From: Ideonella sp.
GTDB lineage: Bacteria > Pseudomonadota > Gammaproteobacteria > Burkholderiales > Burkholderiaceae_C
Direction of reading: 5' to 3'
NCBI GenBank assembly: GCA_016721465.1
Contig: JADKIA010000027.1
Span: 434,001 to 498,000, forward strand
DNA: 64,000 nt
In this document: piece after piece, positions 17,520 to 27,046 of the stretch
How the letters are laid out: each line of letters starts with the position of its first letter
Numbering within the stretch: the stretch's first letter is position 1
The notes under the pieces: model-generated
Database searches by the model: none
Seen by the model: only the letters and a program-made list of their open reading frames with translations
What the model was told of the DNA's origin: nothing
Made by a program: the position numbers and the translations under genes

Positions 17520-18809
17520 CTAGGCACCCAGCGTGAAATAGAAGCGGGCGCCACGGCCCACTTCGGCCTCGGCCCAGACCTCACCGCCATGCCGGCGCAC
17601 GATGCGTCGCACCGAAGCCAGGCCCACGCCCGTGCCCGGGAACTCGCTGCTGCTGTGCAGGCGTTGAAACACGCCGAACAGGCGGTCGGCAAAGCGCATG
17701 TCGAAGCCGGCGCCGTTGTCCGACACCACGAACACGCGCCGCCCATCCTGATCCGCCTGCTCGAAAGCGATCTCGGCATCCGCTCGTTTGGCCGTGTATT
17801 TCCAGGCGTTGCCCAGCAGGTTGTCCAGCACCATGCGCAACAAGGTCGGATCGCCCTGGGCACTGAGTTCGGGCTGGATGCGCAGCTTCACGCTGCGCTC
17901 GGGCGCGGCGCGCCTGAGGTCGTCCATCACGAACTGCGCCAACTGCGACAACGGCACCGGTTGTCGCACCAGGGGCTGCGTAGACAGTTTGGACAGCGCC
18001 AGCAGCGAGTCGATCATCTGGTTCATGCGCGCGGCTGCAGCCACCATGCGGTCCAGATGGTCGTTGCCGATGCGGTCCAGCACCGGGCCGTAGTCCTCCT
18101 TCAGGATGCGACCGAAACCGTCGATCACGCGAATGGGCGAGCGCAGGTCATGCGAAACGGTGTAGGCGAAGGCGGCCTGCTCGGCGGCCAGCAACTCGGC
18201 CTGCTGGCGCGCCTCGGCCAAGGGCGTGGGCGCAGCCGGGCCCATCGATGGTGCCGCCTCGGGCTCGGCCGGCCGGGCCACGCCCAGGTGCCCGGCGAAG
18301 TGGCCATGGTGGTCGAAGCGCGGCAGGCCGCGCAGCTGCCAGTCGCGCTGGGTGCCCATCTGATGCACCAGGGTTTCCGGCAGCACCGCCTCGCCCTGCA
18401 GGCGCTGGGCGAGGGCGCCCTGGGGGTCGTCGAACCTCTCCCACACCAGCTGACCGCTGGCATTGCCGTTCGCCCAAGACGACGCCGGTGCCCCCTGAGG
18501 GGGTTGAAAGCGCACCAGCCGATGATCGCGGTCGGTCTGCCACACCCAGGCATCGGTCAGTTGCAGCAGCAGGTGGTGTTGCATGCGGGCATCGGCCAGC
18601 CGCGCCGCCACCTTCTGCCGATGCCACAGCGCGCCAGCGGCCGTGCAGGCGCCTGCGGTGAGCAGCAGCGCCAGCGCCACCATCAGGCCCGGCAGCGCCG
18701 TGTGGCTGGCCAGCAGCGCCGCCACCACGGCCGCCGCCGCCAGCGCCAGCGGCACCAGGGGCAGGGCAGGGCCGGCCAAGGCGGTGCCGGATTCACGGTC
18801 GCGCGTCAT
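17520..18809 (-). CDS. Membrane sensor histidine kinase
   Basis: About 429 residues. There are two hydrophobic segments near the N-terminus (about 13-33 and 38-58), then a PAS-like region (LTDAWVWQTDRDHRLVRF). The HisKA helix AFAYTVSHDLRSPIRVIDGF carries the phospho-His, and the ATPase domain has MVLDNLLGNAWKYTAKR, VSDNGAGFDM and GTGVGLASVRRIV. It is of the phytochrome-like HisKA class. The start chosen is MTRDRES at 18809; the frame is open further upstream without a signal. It converges with the ANTAR regulator, and no partner regulator is adjacent on the same strand. Confidence 0.87.
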   Translation of the reverse strand: MTRDRESGTALAGPALPLVPLALAAAAVVAALLASHTALPGLMVALALLLTAGACTAAGALWHRQKVAARLADARMQHHLLLQLTDAWVWQTDRDHRLVRFQPPQGAPASSWANGNASGQLVWERFDDPQGALAQRLQGEAVLPETLVHQMGTQRDWQLRGLPRFDHHGHFAGHLGVARPAEPEAAPSMGPAAPTPLAEARQQAELLAAEQAAFAYTVSHDLRSPIRVIDGFGRILKEDYGPVLDRIGNDHLDRMVAAAARMNQMIDSLLALSKLSTQPLVRQPVPLSQLAQFVMDDLRRAAPERSVKLRIQPELSAQGDPTLLRMVLDNLLGNAWKYTAKRADAEIAFEQADQDGRRVFVVSDNGAGFDMRFADRLFGVFQRLHSSSEFPGTGVGLASVRRIVRRHGGEVWAEAEVGRGARFYFTLGA

Positions 18810-18871
18810 GGCGGGCATTGTAGGTAGGCACTGCCCGCGCCCCGGGGGGCTCGCACTCGTGCGCCGCGCGC

Positions 18872-18898
18872 TCAAGTTAGGCGCTGGCGCACCGAAAC
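18872..18898 (+). promoter_or_regulatory. Candidate sigma-28 promoter upstream of the HPt/c-di-GMP genes
   Basis: TCAAGTTA, 11 bases, ACCGAAAC. This matches 6 of 8 and 5 of 8 positions of the FliA consensus with the correct spacer; CTCAAGTT is a frequent variant in betaproteobacteria. It lies in the 293-base gap between the divergent kinase and HPt genes and reads toward the HPt gene at 19103, leaving a leader of about 195 bases. Nothing else was recognised in this gap. Confidence 0.5.
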
Positions 18899-19102
18899 TG
18901 TCGCATGAGGTGTCCACGCGCCGTGGTTGAGGCGCCGGCAACCGATCGGGCCATGGGGCGAAGCTCCGGGCCTGTTCTGCAAAGGGCATGCAAGTGTCGA
19001 GAAGGCCCGCTTGACGCACTGTTGTTTCAGCACCATGCTAGGCCAACTGCAACCCGGGCAGACTTGGCCGGCCTTCGAAATCACCCGGTCGAGCCTTGAG
19101 CC

Positions 19103-19489
19103 ATGAACACAGACCAGCAAGCCGTCCTGCACCCCGCATCCGAGGCGCTGGATGCGCTGACCCTGTCCCGCCTCGCCCAGCTGGACCCCACCGGACAAAG
19201 CCGCCTGGTGCAGCGTGTGTTGACCACCTACCTTCAATCGCTGGCGCGCTTGCGGCAACAAATCACCGACAGCCTTGATCAAGCGGACCTTTCTGCGGTC
19301 CGGCTCGGTGCCCACACCCTAAAATCGTCGTCTGCCAGCATTGGCGCGTTGCAGTTGTCATCCTTGTGTGCACTGGTGGAACAGGCCATCCGCGAAGGCC
19401 AGCGAGAGCGGCTGGCGGACCTGATGTCACAGCTGCACGGCGAGGTGGATCGCGTCGACGAAGCGGTACGCCAACTCATCGCCAACTGA
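19103..19489 (+). CDS. HPt phosphotransfer protein
   Basis: 128 residues forming a single histidine-phosphotransfer four-helix domain. The phospho-acceptor motif is LGAHTLKSSSASIGA (His near residue 72), followed by LSSLCALVEQAIREG. Such proteins relay phosphate between a hybrid kinase and a receiver. The receiver-GGDEF-EAL gene starts nine bases after its stop, so that protein is a likely partner. No hybrid kinase lies in the window. Confidence 0.88.
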   Translation: MNTDQQAVLHPASEALDALTLSRLAQLDPTGQSRLVQRVLTTYLQSLARLRQQITDSLDQADLSAVRLGAHTLKSSSASIGALQLSSLCALVEQAIREGQRERLADLMSQLHGEVDRVDEAVRQLIAN

Positions 19490-19498
19490 CCCCACTTC

Positions 19499-21745
19499 AT
19501 GATCCTGCCGCACGCCTTCGACACGGACGACATGCCAGAGCAGCCGAAGGTCCTGCTGGTCGACGACGATGAAGTCACGTTGATGGTCACGGCCGCGGCC
19601 ATGCGCGAGCGCGGTTTCGACGTCACCGAAGCAGGCAGCGGCGAGCGGGCCCTGGCCCAGATGATCGATTGCCTGCCGGACATCATCGTGCTCGACGCCA
19701 TGATGCCCGGCCTGGACGGTTTCGAGACCTGCGCGACGCTGCGCCAGCAGCCGGGCTTCGAGAACATGCCGGTGCTCATGCTCACCGGCCTGGACGACGA
19801 CGCGTCCATCACGCGCGCCTATCAGGTGGGTGCCACCGATTTCTTCGTCAAGAGCCCGCAGTGGAGCCTCCTGGCGGGGCGCTTGCGTTACCTGTTGCGT
19901 TCGTCGAGCACCCGATTGGAGCTGGAGCGCAGCAAGGCCAAGCTGGCCCGCGCGCAGGACCTGGCGCGCATGGGCAGCTTCGACTGGCGGCGCCCGAGTG
20001 CCAAGTCCCGAGGCGGCCTGACACTGGCCTCGGAGGGCTTGCGCGTCTTCGGCTTCCTGCAGAGCGACCACGTCTCCTTGCGGCGCCTGCTGCGCATGGT
20101 GCCCATGCCCGAGCGGCGTGGCATGGTGCGCATGCTGCACGACGTGCTGGTGCATGGCTCGGTGCTCGCCATCGACGTGCCGGTGATCCTGGCCGACAGC
20201 CGGCAGCGCATCGTGCACGTGGAGGCCGAGCCCGAGTTCAATGACCAGGGCCACGGCACCGGCTACACCGGCATCGTGCAGGACGTGACCGACCGCCGCG
20301 TGGCCGAGGACCGCATCCGCCACCTGGCCAACTTCGATGCGCTCACCGGCCTGCCCAACCGCCGCCAGTTGATCTGGCGCACCGAGCGCGCGCTGGACCA
20401 TGCCCGGCGCCTGAACCACCAGGCCGCGCTGCTGCTGATCGATCTGGACCGTTTCAAGATCATCAACGACACCCTGGGGCACGCCGCCGGCGACGAACTG
20501 CTGGTGGAGGTGTCGCGCCGATTGCGCAGCTGCGTGCGCCATTCCGAGCAGGTGATCGACGGCGCGCTCGACTCGGTCGGAGTGCGTTCGCACCGTTCGC
20601 TCGAGGCCGTGGGTCGGCTCGGTGGCGACGAGTTCGTGGCCTTGCTGCCGGAGATCACCGACCTCAGCGACATCGAGCGCGTGTCGCAGCGCATCCTCGA
20701 TGCCATGCGCGAGCCCATCTTCGTGGGTGGGCAGGAGTGCTTCGTCACCGCCAGCGTGGGCATTGCGCTGTTCCCGCGCGATGGCAATACCGTGGCCGAC
20801 CTGCTGCGCAACTCCGACGTGGCGATGTACTCGGTCAAGTCCGCCGGCCGCAATTCCTCGGCCGTGTTCGATCCGCAATTGGTGGGCCGCGGTCGCGAGA
20901 AGCTCGAGCTCGAGAGCGCGCTGCACAAGGCCATCGAGCGCGACGAGCTGGTGTTGCACTACCAGCCCAAGATCGACGTGCGCTCGGCACGCATGGTGGG
21001 TGCCGAGGCCCTGATGCGGTGGCAGCGTGGCGACACCCTGGTGCCGCCCGGTGACTTCATTCCGCTGGCGGAGGAGACCGGCCTGATCGTGCCGTTGTCC
21101 GAGTGGGCACTGCGCGAGGCCGCACGGCAGGCCAAGGTGTGGGCGGTGAACTTCGGCTTTGCCGATTCCATTGCCGTCAACCTGCCCAACCGCATGTTCG
21201 AGCGCAGCGACCTGGTCGAGCACATCCACCAATCGGTATCCACCTATGGCGTGCCGCACCGCTCCATCCAGCTCGAGATCACCGAGACGGGCCTGATGAA
21301 GGATCTGCAGAACGTGATCCCCTCGCTGCACCGATTGAACGAGATCGGCGTGGAGATCTCGATCGACGACTTCGGCACCGGCTATTCCTCGCTGGCCTAC
21401 CTCACGACCCTGCCGATATCGGAGTTGAAGATCGACCGCAGCTTCGTGCGCGACCTGGGCATCACCCCGCAGAGTTCGGCCGTGGTCACCGCCATCATTG
21501 CCCTGGCGAGGTCGCTCGGTTTGCGCGTCATTGCCGAGGGCGTGGAGAACCTGCGCCAGATGGAGGTGTTGCACCGCCTGGGCTGCGGGGTGATGCAGGG
21601 CTTCCTGTTCAGCCGCGCGGTGCCGCCGGATGAACTGGAGCGCTGGCTGCAGCAGACCGTGTTGCCGCGCAAGGCGCCCTGGATCGCGCAAGCCGGCGAC
21701 ACCTTCCTGCTCGAAGCCTCGCGCCCCGGCGGCCGACGCGGCTGA
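19499..21745 (+). CDS. Receiver-GGDEF-EAL cyclic-di-GMP protein
   Basis: 748 residues. The receiver domain (VLLVDDDEVTLMV; Asp in IIVLDAMMPGLDG; Lys in DFFVKSP) spans about 15-135, then a PAS-like stretch. The GGDEF domain (LTGLPNRR ... GRLGGDEFVALLP) lies at about 275-455 and the EAL domain (YQPKIDV, GAEALMRW, SIDDFGTGYSSLAYL) at about 480-725. Both catalytic signatures are intact, so it could both make and degrade cyclic-di-GMP, gated by phosphorylation. It sits directly after the HPt gene. A second start (MPEQPKV, 19532) is possible. Confidence 0.93.
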   Translation: MILPHAFDTDDMPEQPKVLLVDDDEVTLMVTAAAMRERGFDVTEAGSGERALAQMIDCLPDIIVLDAMMPGLDGFETCATLRQQPGFENMPVLMLTGLDDDASITRAYQVGATDFFVKSPQWSLLAGRLRYLLRSSSTRLELERSKAKLARAQDLARMGSFDWRRPSAKSRGGLTLASEGLRVFGFLQSDHVSLRRLLRMVPMPERRGMVRMLHDVLVHGSVLAIDVPVILADSRQRIVHVEAEPEFNDQGHGTGYTGIVQDVTDRRVAEDRIRHLANFDALTGLPNRRQLIWRTERALDHARRLNHQAALLLIDLDRFKIINDTLGHAAGDELLVEVSRRLRSCVRHSEQVIDGALDSVGVRSHRSLEAVGRLGGDEFVALLPEITDLSDIERVSQRILDAMREPIFVGGQECFVTASVGIALFPRDGNTVADLLRNSDVAMYSVKSAGRNSSAVFDPQLVGRGREKLELESALHKAIERDELVLHYQPKIDVRSARMVGAEALMRWQRGDTLVPPGDFIPLAEETGLIVPLSEWALREAARQAKVWAVNFGFADSIAVNLPNRMFERSDLVEHIHQSVSTYGVPHRSIQLEITETGLMKDLQNVIPSLHRLNEIGVEISIDDFGTGYSSLAYLTTLPISELKIDRSFVRDLGITPQSSAVVTAIIALARSLGLRVIAEGVENLRQMEVLHRLGCGVMQGFLFSRAVPPDELERWLQQTVLPRKAPWIAQAGDTFLLEASRPGGRRG

Positions 21746-21754
21746 AGCCTGCCC

Positions 21755-23605
21755 ATGGCCGAGCAACACCCGCCCACCGCGGGCGCCGCTGCGCATCTGG
21801 CCAAGGGTGCACTGCGCCGACTGGCCGCAGCCAGGCTGGAGCCCACGCCGGCGAACTTCGCCCGCGCCTATGCCGAGGAGGCCGGTGAACCCCTGCCATC
21901 TGAAGGCCTGCCCGCCAAGGCCAAGCCGCTGGTGGACAAGCTGGTGGCGCGCAGCACCGACGACCCCGCGCTGCGCGCCGAGCTCGCTGCGGCCCTGCTC
22001 GGTGGCCGGCTCGACGACCTGCAACGTGCGCTGGACCGCGGTGCCGACGCAGCCGTGGCCCAATCACAGGCCTGGGCCCAACTGATCGAGCGCCTGGCCA
22101 AGGGCCTGGAGCGCAGCAGCCGCGAGTGGACTTCCGGCCGCAAGAAGGACAGCCTGCAGCGCGTGCTGGCGGGCAGCCGCAGCGACGCGCAGCGGCTGCA
22201 GCAGCGCCTGTTGCACCTGATCACCGCCTGGGAAGAGGGCACCGAAGACCAGGGCGTGGAGCTGAACGAATCGGCGCAACGCGACGCCGGCATGGCTGTG
22301 GCGGCAGCGCCGACCGAGGCTGCGGCATCGGCGGTACCAAGCCCGCCTGGGGCTTCGTTCGCCGCCACCGAGACCGCGCTGGTCGCCGCGGTGGCGAAGG
22401 CCGCAGCGCCCGACCCGCACCACCCGCGGATGCAGGCGTCCCTCAGCCACGCGCTGCGCGCTGGTTTGCCTGCCAGCGAGCCCCGCGCGGTCGAACTGGC
22501 CGACGAACTGGCCGCACTGGCCGACCGCATCCAGCAGCGAGGTGCCAGCGCTGAGCTTGCCGATCAGGTGGCGCAGGTCTGCGCCCGTGCCGAGCGCCTG
22601 TTTGCGCACCGGCACCACCTGGTGGACGAATTGATGCAGCTTTGCCGCTCGCTCACCGACGGGATGGCCGATCTGGCCGAAGACGGCAGTTGGGCGCAGG
22701 GCCAATCGCAGGCCATGGCGGCGCGGCTGGAAGCTGGCGCCGGCGCACGGGCGGTGCACGCCGCCCGCGAGCTGCTCGAAAACACGCGCCATCAGCAGCG
22801 CCAGTTGTGCACCGAGCGCAACCAGGCACGCGATGCCCTGAAGGCCGTGATCCACGCGATGCTGAGCGAGCTGGGTGAACTGGGCCAGGCCACCGGCCGG
22901 TTCAACGACAACGTGGCGCGCTATGCCGTCGTCATCGAACAGGCCGACACGCTCGAAAGCCTGGCCGATCTGGTGCGCGAGATGGCCGGTGAAAGCCGCG
23001 CCGTGCACGAAGTGGTGGCGGGCGCCCGCGACCGGCTCGCGCAGGAGCATGCCCATGCCGCGGCGCTGGAGGGCCGCGTGCGCGAGCTCGAGAGCGAGCT
23101 GCGGCGCTTGTCCGACGAGGTCTCCACGGACGCGCTCACGCAAGTGGCCAACCGGCGCGGCATGGCCGCGGCGTTCGAGGCCGAGCGCGCGCGCGTCGAC
23201 CGCGGCGGGCCTGGCCTGGCCATCGCGTTGATCGACATCGACAACTTCAAGCGGCTGAACGACACCTTGGGCCATGCCGCTGGTGACGTGGCCTTGAAGT
23301 CGCTGGCGGCGCGGGTCAAGGAGTGGCTGCGGCCGGTGGATCACCTGGCGCGATTTGGCGGCGAGGAGTTCGTGGTGCTGCTGCCGGCAACACCGGTGGA
23401 CGAGGCCCAGCAGGTGCTCACGCGCTTGCAGCGCAAGCTCAGTGCCGCGCTGTTCATGCACGAGGGGCGGGAGGTGTTCGTCACCTTCTCGGCGGGCGTC
23501 ACGGCCCATCGACCCGACGAGCCCATCGACATTGCACTGGAGCGTGCCGACGAAGCGCTCTACGAGGCCAAACGCACCGGCAAGAACCGCACCTGCATCG
23601 CCTGA
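21755..23605 (+). CDS. Diguanylate cyclase with long helical N-terminus
   Basis: 616 residues. The first 430 are mainly alpha-helical (Ala/Leu/Arg-rich, with coiled-coil stretches such as ALEGRVRELESELRRLSDEV) and have no recognised sensor. The GGDEF domain at the C-terminus has DALTQVANRRGM, LIDIDNFKRLNDTLGHAAGD and FGGEEFVVLLP (GGEEF, active form). It starts nine bases after the receiver-GGDEF-EAL gene, so the two are probably co-translated with the HPt gene. It converges on feoAB. Confidence 0.92.
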   Translation: MAEQHPPTAGAAAHLAKGALRRLAAARLEPTPANFARAYAEEAGEPLPSEGLPAKAKPLVDKLVARSTDDPALRAELAAALLGGRLDDLQRALDRGADAAVAQSQAWAQLIERLAKGLERSSREWTSGRKKDSLQRVLAGSRSDAQRLQQRLLHLITAWEEGTEDQGVELNESAQRDAGMAVAAAPTEAAASAVPSPPGASFAATETALVAAVAKAAAPDPHHPRMQASLSHALRAGLPASEPRAVELADELAALADRIQQRGASAELADQVAQVCARAERLFAHRHHLVDELMQLCRSLTDGMADLAEDGSWAQGQSQAMAARLEAGAGARAVHAARELLENTRHQQRQLCTERNQARDALKAVIHAMLSELGELGQATGRFNDNVARYAVVIEQADTLESLADLVREMAGESRAVHEVVAGARDRLAQEHAHAAALEGRVRELESELRRLSDEVSTDALTQVANRRGMAAAFEAERARVDRGGPGLAIALIDIDNFKRLNDTLGHAAGDVALKSLAARVKEWLRPVDHLARFGGEEFVVLLPATPVDEAQQVLTRLQRKLSAALFMHEGREVFVTFSAGVTAHRPDEPIDIALERADEALYEAKRTGKNRTCIA

Positions 23606-23632
23606 TGGCGCCGGATGCCGACGTGCGCACCC

Positions 23633-23823
23633 TCAGCGACGGTGCACTCGAATGACGTGTGTCTTGGTCGGTGCCGGTGGACCGCAAGCATCACAGCCGC
23701 CGCAGACCGAGCGGCTCGTCGGCGCCGGACGTCCCAGGCGGCGCAACAGTGCGTGCTGCCACGCCTTCGGCATCAGCGCCCAGGCCGAATAGGCGAAGGC
23801 GACGGCCACGATCAGGGCCACGA

Positions 23824-23842
<19 letters not shown>
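23633..23842 (-). CDS. Small Cys-rich membrane protein of the feo operon
   Basis: 69 residues from a GTG at 23842 that overlaps the end of feoB by 19 bases. One membrane helix (ALIVALIVAVAFAYSAWALM) is followed by a basic segment and a Cys cluster, CGGCDACGP. Small proteins of this layout follow feoB in many betaproteobacteria and are thought to help Fe(II) uptake or assembly in place of FeoC (family knowledge; the exact role is not established). Confidence 0.75.
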
Positions 23843-25719
<1,877 letters not shown>

Positions 25720-25750
25720 TCGGGACGGCTGCTGCGGTGTGTCGCGCCGC

Positions 25751-25999
25751 TCAGACGGGCGTGACCTCGACACAACGCGCTTCCATCAATCGCAGCGCAA
25801 ACATGGTGTCGCCGATCAGCACCGCCAGGGGCTCGCGGCCACCGGGCCCACGGCGCAGGACCTGCACCGGCTCGCCCGGCAGAAAACCCAGTTCGCCCAA
25901 GCGGCGCAGGTGCTGCTCGTCCACTTCTGGCGCGTGGGACGCCACCTGGCTCACAGTGGCACTCGCGCCATCGGGCAGATCGGCTAGCAATGTGGTCAT
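25751..25999 (-). CDS. feoA: FeoA, SH3-like cytosolic partner of FeoB
   Basis: 82 residues, starting MTTLLADLPDG, with the FeoA core LRRLGELGFLPGEPVQVLRR and the ending LMEARCVEVTPV. It is needed for full FeoB activity. The start at 25999 leaves the Fur box 23-45 bases upstream; longer in-frame readings would run into that operator. It is followed by feoB 31 bases later. Confidence 0.92.
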   Translation of the reverse strand: MTTLLADLPDGASATVSQVASHAPEVDEQHLRRLGELGFLPGEPVQVLRRGPGGREPLAVLIGDTMFALRLMEARCVEVTPV

Positions 26000-26021
26000 G
26001 ACGGGTCGGTTTGAGGCAATG

Positions 26022-26044
26022 CAAATGAGAGTATCTCTCATTTG
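26022..26044 (-). promoter_or_regulatory. Fur box of the feo operon
   Basis: A perfect 23-base palindrome, CAAATGAGAG-TAT-CTCTCATTTG, centred at 26033. It follows the Fur pattern (AATGAGAnT...ATTCTCATT type). It lies just upstream of feoA, so the operon should be repressed by iron-loaded Fur. Confidence 0.88.
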
Positions 26045-26404
26045 GGCGCGGCTGGCACCGCCGTCGCGACGGGCCTTGCGCTACATCAATGCCTGCGATG
26101 TCGCCCATGGAGGACCCACCGCGGCGCTGGCCTCGCGCCCCTTGCGCGTTGACCTCGGTGGCGCACGGGTGGCCTGAAGGGTCATATAGAAATTGCCGTA
26201 TATGACGCGGGCCCAGGATTGATTGGACAGCGCCCGAGCACGGTTCCTAAAGTGCCCCATCGCCACGGTCAGGCGCTTTGAGCCAGCGCCGGTGCACTTG
26301 GCGGGTCCGGGTGAAAGCCCGAAACCACCCGGCGTGATCGCCACCGTCGATCGCGTCGGCCGATGGGCGAGCGGTCATTCGCGAGGCCGAACAGGAGTAT
26401 TCAG
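26045..26404 (+). other. 360-base intergenic region between feoA and the CYTH-like gene
   Basis: This stretch holds no convincing gene. It contains the LysR-type operator at 26181-26206 and, 11 bases further, ATTGATTGGAC with a possible -35 (TTGGAC, 26223-26228). A weak -10 (CTAAAG) follows about 18 bases later. The rest shows nothing recognisable. Confidence 0.6.
26181..26206 (+). promoter_or_regulatory. LysR-type operator, copy 1
   Basis: GTCATATA, 10 bases, TATATGAC: a perfect interrupted palindrome. After 11 more bases comes ATTGATTGGAC. The same arrangement, with identical spacing, occurs at 30286-30331 beside the lysR gene. If TTGGAC is the -35, the palindrome is centred near -65, the usual recognition position for LysR regulators. 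It should control the CYTH-like and SulP genes. Confidence 0.75.
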
Positions 26405-27043
26405 ATGGCTGATGTCTTTGAGAAGAACCGGGCGACGTCTTCGGACGAGGCCGCCAAGATCGTGCCGAGGGCAGAGTTCCGTGTCTTCGGGCAGGGCGTG
26501 ATCGAGACGGTGCGGGCACACATGTACAACGGCAAGACGGTGCTGTTCCAGGCCCGTCGCATGCCACCCGAGACCTACTTCCTTTCAGTCCACACCAACG
26601 ACGCGAACGTCAAGGTGCGCGACGGCCTGCTGGACATCAAGCTCAAGGTGGCCGAGACGGACGAGGGCTACGAGATCTTTCAACCCGCAGGCAAGTTCAA
26701 GTTCCCGGTCGGGCGCGCTGACCTGACGACCATCCTGTCGCACCTGAAGGTGGACATGGCGCTGGAGCAGGAGACCTATTCCATCGAACGCTTCGTCGAG
26801 ATGGCACGCGCCCATCCTTCGTTGCGCGTCGTTCTGGTGGAGAAGATGCGCTACGGGTTCACCGTTGACGGCATCATCTGCGAATACGCCCAGGTCTGGT
26901 TCAACGGCGCGCTGATGGAGACCGCCTGTGCGGAGAGCGAGGACTACGCCGGCATGCACCAGGTCATCGAAGGCCTGGGCATCGCGGGACTGCCCAACAC
27001 CAACTACCTTCGCGCCGCCAAACGCGTGGTCGGGTTGGTCTGA
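26405..27043 (+). CDS. CYTH-like protein (divergent triphosphate tunnel family)
   Basis: 212 residues with no signal peptide. A middle motif NVKVRDGLLDIKLKV (about 68-82) and a later EKMRYGFTVDGIICEYAQV strand pair resemble the barrel of CYTH/triphosphate-tunnel proteins. The canonical ExExK at the N-terminus is not obvious (PRAEFRVFG instead). The activity, such as a triphosphatase, is therefore uncertain. An AGGAG site precedes the ATG at 26405. The SulP transporter starts four bases after its stop, so the two are translationally coupled, and both sit behind the LysR operator. The family call is pattern recognition only. Confidence 0.5.
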   Translation: MADVFEKNRATSSDEAAKIVPRAEFRVFGQGVIETVRAHMYNGKTVLFQARRMPPETYFLSVHTNDANVKVRDGLLDIKLKVAETDEGYEIFQPAGKFKFPVGRADLTTILSHLKVDMALEQETYSIERFVEMARAHPSLRVVLVEKMRYGFTVDGIICEYAQVWFNGALMETACAESEDYAGMHQVIEGLGIAGLPNTNYLRAAKRVVGLV

Positions 27044-27046
27044 ACC

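Noticed and set aside
13601..22063. Very long minus-strand open frames opposite the kinase and GGDEF-EAL genes
   Set aside because: They are antisense shadows of GC-rich coding sequence: low-complexity Arg/Gly/Ala composition, no domain motifs, no ribosome sites. The plus-strand frames carry clear signalling domains.
26247..26280. Sigma-28 promoter (TAAAGT) before the CYTH-like gene
   Set aside because: No GCCGATAA-like -10 at 11 bases; the sequence is more easily read as the -10 region of the LysR-controlled promoter.
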